The notes below the pieces were generated by a model, which worked only from the letters and a program-made list of their open reading frames with translations, ran no database searches and was not told where the DNA came from. 64,000 bases of DNA from JAWLEP01 sp964553045 (GTDB taxonomy: Bacteria > Fermentibacterota > Fermentibacteria > Fermentibacterales > JCC-6), in the NCBI GenBank assembly GCA_964553045.1, contig CAZKJG010000006.1:1-64000 (forward strand). The letters run 5' to 3'. Of this stretch, positions 8,010 to 15,863 are shown one piece after another. The position numbers and the translations under genes are program-made. Each line of letters starts with the position of its first letter. Position 1 is the stretch's first letter.

Positions 8010-8099
8010 TACTATACCGGTATACCGTTGAGTTGGCTGCGCCGAAAGCACATATGCGGACTTGATGGCCGGGCGGTAAGTTCGTATCTAAAGCCCACC

Positions 8100-9521
8100 A
8101 TGAAGATACTGCTCGTCATCCACGACCTGATCACGATTCCCCTGGGGGTCTCCTACGTATCCGCCGTGGCGAGGCGGGAGGGCCACGAGATCGAGGCGGC
8201 CTCCCTGTCCGAGGGGGACCTTCCCCGCGCGGTGGAGCGGTTCGACCCGGACGTAGTGGCCTTCGGCGCCACCAGCGGCTTCCACAAGGCCTACCTCGAA
8301 GCACTGTCTGAGGTGCGGGAGAGTACCGATGCCGTCACGGTGATGGGCGGCGCCCACGCGACCTTCTTCCCGGAGGTGATACTGCAGAGCGAGCGGCTGG
8401 ACTTCTGCCTGCGCGGGGAGTCCGAGGAGGCCTTCCTGCAGCTGCTTGAGCACATCGATGGCCGGCGGCCGGTGGAACGGGTGGGGAACCTCGTATGGCG
8501 AAGGGACGGGGAGATGGTGGAGAACCCCCTGCTGCCCCTGGAGCAGGACCTGGACTCCATACCCTTCCCCGACCGGAGCTTCTATAGCCGCTACAGCATG
8601 GCGAATCGCAGGGCCGTCTTCGTGATAACCGGCCGCGGCTGCCCCTACGGATGCACCTACTGCTTCAACCACGCCTTCAAGAAGCTCTACTCCGGGCTCG
8701 GGGGCACCTGCCGCAAGCGCAGCGTGGGTAACGTCCTGGAGGAGATAGTACGGCTGCAGGCGATGATGCCGGCCCTGGAGATGATCGTCTTCCAGGACGA
8801 CATCTTCATACTCGACCGGGAATGGACGATGGAGTTCTGCCGCCGGTACCCGCGGGAGGTGGGCCTGCCCTTCCACTGCCACCTGAGGGCCAACTTGGTG
8901 GACCGGGAGGTGGCGGCCGCCCTGCGACGGGCCGGGTGCCACAGCGTGAAGATGGCCATCGAGAGCGCATCGCCGAAGCTGCGCAACCGAATACTGGGCA
9001 GGAACATGAGCGATGCGACCATAGAGCGGGCCTTCACCGCGGTCAGGGAGGCCGGAATCGTGGTGGTCAGCCAGAACATACTGGGCATACCCACCGGGGA
9101 TTTCGAGGACGACCTGCAGACTCTGCGGCTGAACTGCCGGCTGAGCCCGGACTTCGCATTCGCCACCCTTCTGCAGCCCTATCCCAGAACGGAGATCGGA
9201 AGGTTCTGCCGGAAGAGGGGGCTTCTCAGAGAGGGTGCCGGAGGGGCCATCCCCGATTCCTTCTTCGACGGCTCGGCGCTGCAGATACCCGACAGGAAGC
9301 GCCGGGAGAGGCTGCGCAAGCTCTTCGCCTTGTGCATAGAGTTCCCCTTCCTGCGGGGAAGGCTGAAGTGGCTGGTGGGCCTTCCCCTCGACGGGCTCTA
9401 CGACGTCCTGGACAGGATCTGGAAGGGCTACTGCATAAAGCAGAGGGAGTTCCCCTACTCCATGCCGGTGTCGGACTACCTCAGAAACGCGCTGGACTAC
9501 CTGCGCACCCGCTACTACTGA
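8100..9521 (+). CDS. B12-binding-domain radical SAM protein
   Basis: The N-terminal cobalamin-binding-like Rossmann domain (about residues 1-150; VVAFGATSGFHKAYLEAL, VMGGAHATFFP) precedes a radical SAM core whose [4Fe-4S] site is GRGCPYGCTYCFNH. A helical tail follows. Such proteins methylate unactivated carbons or rearrange substrates (BchE/HpnP-type architecture), but nothing here fixes the substrate. ATG 8100 begins MKILLVIHD, the usual start of this fold; no strong ribosome site is visible. The next gene, a methyltransferase, begins 17 bases later, so the pair probably acts together. It is divergent from the ArsR-methyltransferase gene. Confidence 0.87.
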   Translation: MKILLVIHDLITIPLGVSYVSAVARREGHEIEAASLSEGDLPRAVERFDPDVVAFGATSGFHKAYLEALSEVRESTDAVTVMGGAHATFFPEVILQSERLDFCLRGESEEAFLQLLEHIDGRRPVERVGNLVWRRDGEMVENPLLPLEQDLDSIPFPDRSFYSRYSMANRRAVFVITGRGCPYGCTYCFNHAFKKLYSGLGGTCRKRSVGNVLEEIVRLQAMMPALEMIVFQDDIFILDREWTMEFCRRYPREVGLPFHCHLRANLVDREVAAALRRAGCHSVKMAIESASPKLRNRILGRNMSDATIERAFTAVREAGIVVVSQNILGIPTGDFEDDLQTLRLNCRLSPDFAFATLLQPYPRTEIGRFCRKRGLLREGAGGAIPDSFFDGSALQIPDRKRRERLRKLFALCIEFPFLRGRLKWLVGLPLDGLYDVLDRIWKGYCIKQREFPYSMPVSDYLRNALDYLRTRYY

Positions 9522-9538
9522 TCATGCGGAGGTGAGCG

Positions 9539-10297
9539 ATGGCCGAGTGGTTCGAGAACGAGAATCTGTGGCGTGACCTCTACCCCTACCTGTTCCCCCC
9601 AGAGCGGTTCGAGGCCGCCCGGGAAGAGGTAACGTCTGTGCTGGAGCTCTCCGGATTTGCCGGGAAGAAGGTGCTGGACCTCTGCTGCGGCCCCGGTCGC
9701 CACTCCGTTGAGCTCGCCCGGCGCGGCTACCACGTAACCGGCGTGGACCGCTCCCCCTACCTGCTGGAGAGGGCCCAGAACCGCGCCGCGGAGAACGGGC
9801 TCGAGGCGGAGTGGGTGCTGGACGACATGCGCAGCTTCCGCAGGCCGGAAGGCTTCGGGCTGGCCGTCAACCTCTTCACCTCCTTCGGCTACACCGCTTC
9901 GGAGTCAGACGACATGAGGGTGCTGGAGAACGTCCGGGACAGTCTGGTGCCCGGCGGCAGCCTGGTGATGGAGCTCATGGGCAAGGAGGTGCTGGCCTCG
10001 ATCTTCTCCCGGGTGGGGGCGGCGGAACCCGAGGACGGGTCGCGGCTGTTCATGGTCCGGGACGTGGACGAAGACTGGAGCGTAATCTCCAACCTGTGGG
10101 TCCTGGTGCGGGACGGCCGGGCGGCCGAGTACTCGTTCAGCCACCGCGTATACTCGGCCCGGGAGCTGCGGGGGATGCTCACGGAGGCCGGTTTCGACGA
10201 CGTGCGTCTGTACGGGGGGCTGGACGGCTCCGGCTACGACCTGCGGGCCTCCCGGCTGGTGGCGGTGGCCGCGGTTCCGATGGAGACCCCGGACTGA
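9539..10297 (+). CDS. Class I SAM-dependent methyltransferase
   Basis: A 252-residue methyltransferase of the UbiE/Methyltransf_25 type. The SAM-binding loop VLDLCCGPGRHS, the acidic motif GVDRSPYLL and the post-motif WVLDDMRSF are clear, followed by a mixed alpha/beta C-terminus. A GGAGG site sits six bases before the ATG. It is co-directional with the radical SAM gene; the substrate is unknown. It could modify a lipid, quinone or cofactor made by the same pathway. Confidence 0.87.
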   Translation: MAEWFENENLWRDLYPYLFPPERFEAAREEVTSVLELSGFAGKKVLDLCCGPGRHSVELARRGYHVTGVDRSPYLLERAQNRAAENGLEAEWVLDDMRSFRRPEGFGLAVNLFTSFGYTASESDDMRVLENVRDSLVPGGSLVMELMGKEVLASIFSRVGAAEPEDGSRLFMVRDVDEDWSVISNLWVLVRDGRAAEYSFSHRVYSARELRGMLTEAGFDDVRLYGGLDGSGYDLRASRLVAVAAVPMETPD

Positions 10298-10354
10298 CGC
10301 CGGCCGCCCCGGCCCGCTCTGCTGCACCTCCAGCGTAGGACCGCCGCAGGCGTT

Positions 10355-10504
10355 TCAGTCCATCATGCAGTACAGCTCCCGGTCGTTGCGGCCGTTCCAC
10401 AGGGCAACGCGGCGGTCCTTGCCGGTGGCGGAGGCGATGCCGGTCAGGCTGCTGCCCAGGTCGAGCACCTCCTCTGTGAGACAGAGGCACATCCACTCGC
10501 CCAC
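10355..10504 (-). CDS. Possible small protein of 49 residues at the end of the barrel operon
   Basis: An open frame starting at GTG 10504 (or ATG 10492) ends at 10355, 78 bases after the Omp85-like gene on the same strand. I do not recognise it. More than 90% of its codons end in G or C, as in the real genes here, and the peptide is balanced and not low-complexity (TEEVLDLGSSLTGIASATGK, RELYCMMD at the end), with three Cys. There is no strong ribosome site and an in-frame stop lies just upstream, so it could be a decayed gene end. The rest of the 10298-10582 gap shows nothing else. Confidence 0.4.
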   Translation of the reverse strand: MGEWMCLCLTEEVLDLGSSLTGIASATGKDRRVALWNGRNDRELYCMMD

Positions 10505-10582
10505 CCCATCTCGGAAGGTATCCCTCCCGGCCGCAGCCGGAGTCGAACGTCAGGGCGTAAACCGCGGGTCAAGGGAGGTGGG

Positions 10583-11968
10583 TCAGAAGACCTCCGCCAC
10601 GGCCTCCAGGTACACCCTGCCCCGCTCCGGGCGCTCGCGGACGGGGAATCCCAGGGCCGCCTCCACCCGGAAGACGCCACTTCGGCCCCGAAAGCCCAGG
10701 CCCAGCGAGGCCGGCCAGCGCCATCCCGCCTCCGTATCCACCGCCCCCAGGTCGGAGAAAACGAAGAACCTGGTCTCGGTCTCACCCAGGGATACCTCGG
10801 GGCCGGCCACCGCGTAGCGTCCGGCCCGGAAGCTGCCCTCGGCGTATCCGCGCAGGTCGCCCGCGCCCCCCATGCGACGAAGCCTGCCCGAGAGCCAGTC
10901 CCCCTCCAGCACGCCGCCGGCCAGGGCCCTGCCACCCAGGCCGAGCCAGCCCAGGTAGATGTCGGCCCTGGCCGTCAGCTCGCCGGAGGCGTAGATCTCC
11001 ACATCCGTTGTGTCGGAGGCCGTCGCCCTGCCCATATCGGCCTCCATATCTATCGAGAGGCCCTCCCATCCCTGGCTCTTCCTCCTTCCGGGGCGGGCGG
11101 AGAGGCCCACCAGTCCGTAGCTGTAGAGCTGCCGGGAAGCGTCGGGCGGGTACCCCCTCCACTGGCCCGCTCCCGCCGAGACGTCCAGGGCACCCACGCG
11201 CCAGATGGCGAGCAGCTCGCCCTCCCGGTTGACCCAGGAGCTCTCGGGCACCGACTGGGCCAGCCTGATCTCCGCGGATACGGGGACGCCGGCTATCCAC
11301 GGCTCGCGGTAGCGAAGGAAGGCGTCCACACCGCCCCAGTCCACGCGGCGGGCGGTGATCTCCAGCTCCCGCCCCGTGCCCAGCAGGCTGCGGGTTAGTA
11401 TCTCCACGCCCCCCTCCAGGTCCTCCCCGCCTCCGCTGCCCGTGTAGCCCAGGTCGGCGGCGAAGTGGCCGGTGGGGGCCTCGTGCACCTCCTGGACCAG
11501 GACCAGGTCGCCGCCGGGGCCCAGGGCCAGTCTGGTGGCACCCACGGAGCGCACCAGGGGAGACCCTTCCAGCCCGGCCAGCCACCGCTGCACCGCCACC
11601 GGGTCGTACGGCTGCCCCGGCTGCAGGTCCAGAAGGCGCAGGAACAGCTCCGGACGGTTCTTCTGCAGTCCCTCCATCCTCACCTCCTCCAGCCGCGCCC
11701 GCCGGCCGGGGACGACGCGCACCTGCAGGGTGTCCGGGGCGGACAGCAGGCACCCCAGCCCCGCGAAGGGGTAGCCCCGGCGCAGGTACCAGGCCAGAAC
11801 AGTGTCCTGCAGAGAGGCCAGTGACGAGTCCGACACCTCCACGATGGCCGCACCCAGCTCCCCGGGGTCGGGAAGCGGAGGACTGCCCACGATCCGCACC
11901 ACTGCCCCGGAGGAGCCCTCCGGAACCGACAGGGACAGCGCCAGCAGCAGGGGCAGGGCACAGGACAT
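10583..11968 (-). CDS. Omp85-superfamily outer-membrane barrel with short POTRA-like N-terminus
   Basis: The 461-residue protein has a signal peptide (MSCALPLLLALSLSV), a periplasmic part with POTRA-like alternation (VRVVPGRRARLEEVRMEGL), and from about residue 165 a run of amphipathic beta strands. The segment GGAGDLRGYAEGSF near residue 370 resembles the RG(Y/F) motif of the Omp85 L6 loop, and the chain ends in Phe, as outer-membrane barrels do. Omp85 proteins insert or translocate other outer-membrane proteins. Its start overlaps the stop of the 1037-residue barrel gene (TGATG), so the two are translationally coupled and this protein may help assemble or export that partner. A BamA/TamA ortholog is less likely given its small size. 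Confidence 0.7.
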   Translation of the reverse strand: MSCALPLLLALSLSVPEGSSGAVVRIVGSPPLPDPGELGAAIVEVSDSSLASLQDTVLAWYLRRGYPFAGLGCLLSAPDTLQVRVVPGRRARLEEVRMEGLQKNRPELFLRLLDLQPGQPYDPVAVQRWLAGLEGSPLVRSVGATRLALGPGGDLVLVQEVHEAPTGHFAADLGYTGSGGGEDLEGGVEILTRSLLGTGRELEITARRVDWGGVDAFLRYREPWIAGVPVSAEIRLAQSVPESSWVNREGELLAIWRVGALDVSAGAGQWRGYPPDASRQLYSYGLVGLSARPGRRKSQGWEGLSIDMEADMGRATASDTTDVEIYASGELTARADIYLGWLGLGGRALAGGVLEGDWLSGRLRRMGGAGDLRGYAEGSFRAGRYAVAGPEVSLGETETRFFVFSDLGAVDTEAGWRWPASLGLGFRGRSGVFRVEAALGFPVRERPERGRVYLEAVAEVF

Positions 11969-14900
11969 CAGAAGCTCACCGTCCCCTCCAGGCCCGCCGT
12001 CTGGCTCAGCTCGCCCCCGGCGGGCCGGCGGGCCCAGTAGGTGAGAGTGAGCTCCAGGCCGCTGGCCAGACGCCGTCCCGCCCGCAGGCGGGCCGAGATG
12101 CCGGTGCCGCGGTCGGAGCCGTCGAAGAACCAGGGGGGCAGCTCACCTTCGCCGGGGATCACCCACGCCTCCAACCTGCCGCTGCCCGTGTAGCCGCCTC
12201 CGGAGAGCGAGAAGTGGGGGGCGACGCCCAGGGACCACGCGGTGAGGCCCGAGACATCGTCCGCCCTCCTCTCCGCCGAGAGCTCCAGGCCGGGCTCTAT
12301 CCAGCCGGGGTAGGTGAGCACCGGATCGACCGCCCCCCGCAGGCCCAGTACGCGCCTGGGATCGTAGAGCTCCTGCCGGGTGCGCCACGCCTCGGCGGTG
12401 AGGTCGGCGAACCAGCCCTCCCCGGGCTCCAGCCTGGGCTGCGCCCGGCCCCGCAGCTCGGTCTCCAGCCTCCTGCCGGTGCCGCTGTAGCTCTCGGTGG
12501 CCCGCATGGCCTTGCCGTAGAGGGAGAGCCGGCTGAACGGACCCTCCATCCGCCACCACGGCGACAGCGTAAGGGTGTAGCCGCCGTCCCTGTCGTCGTT
12601 GAATGCTCCGGACAGGAGGAGCGGCGAGAGACCCCCCTCCTCTCCGCTGGATTCCAGCTGCAGACCGCCGTCCAGCCCCCAGCCGGGGCGGCTCCTGCTG
12701 GCGGTGAGGTCAAGCGTGGCCCGGGTGACCACCTCGCCCTCTCCGCCGGGCTGGTAGTACCTCTCGTAGTCTCCGCCGGGGTCCGGGTAGTACTCGCCGG
12801 TCTCGGAGTCGTAGCTGTAGGTGCCCTGTCCCTCGCCCACGTACCTGTATCGGACCTCCAGGGAGCGGCTCACCACGTTGGAGCCGTCGTAGAGGGCCTG
12901 GACATAGGTACCCGACTCCGACCCGCTGAGGTTGAGGCTGACGGCGTTGGCCCGGAACGAGCCCTGCTCCCTGTAGAGGCTCAGGGAATGCTCGAAGTGG
13001 GAGCGCAGCCTCCAGGCCCCCAGCCGGTTACTGCCCTCGGCGGAGGCCCGGTACCTGCGGTCTGGCCGCGGCAGCCCGCCGGTGCGGAGGTCGCGCTCCA
13101 TCTGGAGGGCCAGCTCGCCCCGCTGCCCCCCCCTCTCCAGAAGCAGGCCCACGTTGCCGGAAACCCGGTCGCCCGCGATGCTGTCGGTCCAGCTCTCCGT
13201 ACTGACCTCCGCCCCGACTGCCGGGCTGAGGACGCCCATGCTCAGCCGGGCTCCGGCGGATGCGCCGGTGCGGCTGCCGGGGGCCAGGGAATCGGTGTCC
13301 GACCTTCTCAGCGAGCTGCCGCGGAGATCCACACGGGCGGCTCCGGTGAGCGGCACCAGCCTCGCCCTGAGCCGGGAGGCCCCGCCCTTTCGGGACAGGT
13401 CCCGCAGGCCGGCGGCCAGCAGGGCCCGCTCCCCCCCGGCCCACGCCTCGGCCCAGCTGTCCCTTCCTTCGTAGCCCGGGGGCAGGGCCCAGGCGGCCAG
13501 GCTGCTGTCGGACTCCAGCACGCCTGCCGGGGCGAAGCCCTCCGATACCACCATCCCCCGCAGCCCGGCCCGCAATCCCGCCGGTGCGACGACCGACCCC
13601 CTGCCCCGGACAGCCGACCCCCTGCTGGTGGTGGCCCCGGGGTTGAACAGGTTGCCCGTACGCTCGGAGACCGCCGCCTCCAGCTCCAGCCGCGTACCGC
13701 CGCCTTCGGGCAGCCTCAGGGCCGCGCCGCCCAGCTGCAGGCTCTCGGGCAGCTGCAGGTAGCGCCTTGGCAGATGCGTGCCCTGGCCCTCCCCCACCCA
13801 GAGGAAACCGCCCAGAGAGGAGTCGTAGACGTAGTCCCCCGGGCCCTTCGGGGGCCGTGAGAAGAACACGTCCCAGCTTCCCCCGTCGGGGCCCTCGTAG
13901 ACGAAGTGGCCCAGGCTGTCCAGACTGTAGTCGCCCTCCCCCTCGCCCACCTGCTCGGCCCCGTCCACCCAGGCCGAGTCCGGGTCCTCGCCCACCGACT
14001 GCAGCCTCTCCACTGACTCGTCGGACAGGATGAAGCCCAGGGGATCGCCGCGGGAATCCGCGTCGCGCAGGCCGGACAGCTCGAGGGTCAGCCCGCCGAG
14101 GTCCGCCTGGGCGCCGGCCCGGGCCAGGCTGCTGCGGAAGCCGTCGCCCCGGCCGTAGTAACTGATCTCCACCCGCTGGTCCTCGCGCATCATCCGCCGC
14201 GGGCCGAAGGTGATCAGGCCGGCGGCGTAGTCCACCGTGTAGTCGGCGGTGACACCCCTCTGCAGGCGGGTGCCGTCCAGAAGGACGGTCTCGCTGCCGG
14301 GAACCACATCCACCCCTCCGGAGAACTCGTAGGGGCCCTGCAGTCCCTCCTCGGTGTAGAAGACCGTCCTTCTCAGGGACTGTCCGGAGGTCCCCCAGCC
14401 GCCGGAGGCCGACCAGCCCTCCTCGAAGACCCTGGCGTCCAGGCCGCTCGCCTCCCTGCGCCAGGTGAGGGGGCCGGGGGCCGGCTGCGCCCGGGACCAT
14501 TCCAGGTCGCCCAGCCGCGCCCTCCATCCCGGTCCGGTGACGGTGAAAAGCACCCGGTCCAGCTCACTGACCAGCTCGGAGGATTTGGCGCCGATGGGAA
14601 GGTTCTCGTCGGTCACCGTTCCGCTGACCTCTATCTTCGGCGCTATCATTCCGTCCACCGATATCCTGGTGGCCTGGGTAACGCCTCCGCCCTGGCCCAC
14701 CGAGACCCCCAGGCGCTTGGCGCCGGAGATGTAGAGTCCCTGGCCGGCCGGGGGCTCGGCCCATTCCCGCTCCCCGGCGTCGGGGGCGCCGGAGATCCGG
14801 TCCATGGCCTGCAGGTCCAGGCTGCGGCGGTGGGGCACGCCCAGCGCCAGGGTGTCCAGAAGGACCTGCAGGGTGTCCCCAGCCGGAGGGGCCGGCTGCA

Positions 14901-15081
14901 GGCGAAAGCCGACCCTGCTGCCGTTGAAGCCGGGGGCGACCTCCAGGGTATCGTCGCCGAAGACCACCAGGGCGGGGCCCGGCGCCGGCCATACGGAGTC
15001 GGGCAGTGCGAGGAAACCGGAACCGTCGCTGGGCAGCTGCAGGGACAGTGAGGATACCGCCGCCAGCAGGAGGGGGATCAT
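11968..15081 (-). CDS. Large outer-membrane/surface barrel protein, SprA-like organisation
   Basis: A 1037-residue secreted protein with a signal peptide (MIPLLLAAVSSLSL). It is rich in alternating beta strands and ends GLEGTVSF, with the terminal Phe of an outer-membrane barrel. The N-terminal part has the pattern seen in SprA-like and related FCB surface proteins: an amphipathic strand pair (ATRISVDGMIAPKIEVSGTV), a LGDLEW strand, and the motif LDGTRLQRGVTADYTVDY..GLITFGP. Glycine-rich segments of the form VGEGxGxYxxDSxxGxF occur near residues 375-430 and 746-770. ATG 15081 overlaps the upstream stop as ATGA; longer forms lack a signal peptide. Function unknown: it may be a surface barrel or a secretion component. 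Family assignment rests on motif memory, not a search. Confidence 0.65.
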   Translation of the reverse strand: MIPLLLAAVSSLSLQLPSDGSGFLALPDSVWPAPGPALVVFGDDTLEVAPGFNGSRVGFRLQPAPPAGDTLQVLLDTLALGVPHRRSLDLQAMDRISGAPDAGEREWAEPPAGQGLYISGAKRLGVSVGQGGGVTQATRISVDGMIAPKIEVSGTVTDENLPIGAKSSELVSELDRVLFTVTGPGWRARLGDLEWSRAQPAPGPLTWRREASGLDARVFEEGWSASGGWGTSGQSLRRTVFYTEEGLQGPYEFSGGVDVVPGSETVLLDGTRLQRGVTADYTVDYAAGLITFGPRRMMREDQRVEISYYGRGDGFRSSLARAGAQADLGGLTLELSGLRDADSRGDPLGFILSDESVERLQSVGEDPDSAWVDGAEQVGEGEGDYSLDSLGHFVYEGPDGGSWDVFFSRPPKGPGDYVYDSSLGGFLWVGEGQGTHLPRRYLQLPESLQLGGAALRLPEGGGTRLELEAAVSERTGNLFNPGATTSRGSAVRGRGSVVAPAGLRAGLRGMVVSEGFAPAGVLESDSSLAAWALPPGYEGRDSWAEAWAGGERALLAAGLRDLSRKGGASRLRARLVPLTGAARVDLRGSSLRRSDTDSLAPGSRTGASAGARLSMGVLSPAVGAEVSTESWTDSIAGDRVSGNVGLLLERGGQRGELALQMERDLRTGGLPRPDRRYRASAEGSNRLGAWRLRSHFEHSLSLYREQGSFRANAVSLNLSGSESGTYVQALYDGSNVVSRSLEVRYRYVGEGQGTYSYDSETGEYYPDPGGDYERYYQPGGEGEVVTRATLDLTASRSRPGWGLDGGLQLESSGEEGGLSPLLLSGAFNDDRDGGYTLTLSPWWRMEGPFSRLSLYGKAMRATESYSGTGRRLETELRGRAQPRLEPGEGWFADLTAEAWRTRQELYDPRRVLGLRGAVDPVLTYPGWIEPGLELSAERRADDVSGLTAWSLGVAPHFSLSGGGYTGSGRLEAWVIPGEGELPPWFFDGSDRGTGISARLRAGRRLASGLELTLTYWARRPAGGELSQTAGLEGTVSF

Positions 15082-15824
15082 CTGACCAGCAGGGCGGTCC
15101 CGGAGTCCGGGGACCACAGCAGGAGCCTGCCGGAGGGGGATCCGGCGGCACGGGACACCGGCAGGGGAAGGCAGAGGGTGTCGGCGGGGGGCGCCAGCAC
15201 GGTCACCGAGTCCAGCAGCACCGCCGGCCCGCCACCGACCATGGCGGCGTCCAGGCACTCCACGGCCAGGAGCGCCGGGGGCTCGCCGGGCCCGAGCCGC
15301 CAGGCTCCGCCTGCGACGGCGACTCCCTCCAGCGATGCTCCGGACAGGGTCATGGGCCGGTCAACGGGGGGCCGGAAGACCACCCTTCCCGCCCGGCCGG
15401 CGGACCTCGCCAGGCTCTCGTCCCGCGAGTAGTACCAGACCTCCAGACCGATCATGGCCAGATCACCGGGGGAACCCGGGGCCTCCATGACCTGAAGAAC
15501 CGCTCCCTCCGGGCTGTAGCGGCGGACCACGCCGGATGTGAGGTCGGAGACCAGCATCTGTCCGCTCTCCAGTACGCACAGGCCTCCGGGAAGCGCGGTC
15601 TCCGACAGGTCCAGCTCCACCGCAGCGCCCTCCTCCAGCCGGACCACCCGGGGAAAGCCCCGGTACAGGAAGACGACCGCGCCGGACCCGTCCAGGCCGG
15701 CATCCAGAGGTGGGCCGTAATCGGGGACCTCGAGGCGGGTTATCTCCAGCGAATAGGCGGAAAGGGGCGCCAGCAGAGCAACCGCCAGGGCCGCGATACG
15801 GGCCGGTCCGGCTCTACCAGTCAT
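15078..15824 (-). CDS. Secreted propeller-like protein, function unknown
   Basis: A 248-residue protein with an N-terminal signal (ARIAALAVALLAPLSAYS) and repeated short beta strands separated by Gly/Pro turns (GSGAVVFLYRGFPRVVRLEEG, GQMLVSDLTSGVVRRYSPEG). This pattern resembles an NHL or SMP-type beta-propeller, though only about three blades can be outlined. It is probably periplasmic or surface exposed. It overlaps the 1037-residue barrel gene by four bases and follows the HExxH protease gene by 39 bases, so it belongs to the same envelope operon. I cannot name a family. Confidence 0.6.
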   Translation of the reverse strand: MTGRAGPARIAALAVALLAPLSAYSLEITRLEVPDYGPPLDAGLDGSGAVVFLYRGFPRVVRLEEGAAVELDLSETALPGGLCVLESGQMLVSDLTSGVVRRYSPEGAVLQVMEAPGSPGDLAMIGLEVWYYSRDESLARSAGRAGRVVFRPPVDRPMTLSGASLEGVAVAGGAWRLGPGEPPALLAVECLDAAMVGGGPAVLLDSVTVLAPPADTLCLPLPVSRAAGSPSGRLLLWSPDSGTALLVR

Positions 15825-15863
15825 CTGCCCTCCCCTGCTGGTCGGCGGCGCGGGAGAAGAGGG

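Noticed and set aside
7975..8099. SAH or SAM riboswitch upstream of ahcY
   Set aside because: The intergenic region lies upstream of the ArsR-methyltransferase gene, the predicted message has no leader, and no riboswitch-like fold was seen between that gene and ahcY (14 bases).
11821..13860. A 679-codon plus-strand frame opposite the large barrel
   Set aside because: Composition is Pro/Gly/Ala/Arg-rich with no motifs, and it spans the boundary between two coupled minus-strand genes.
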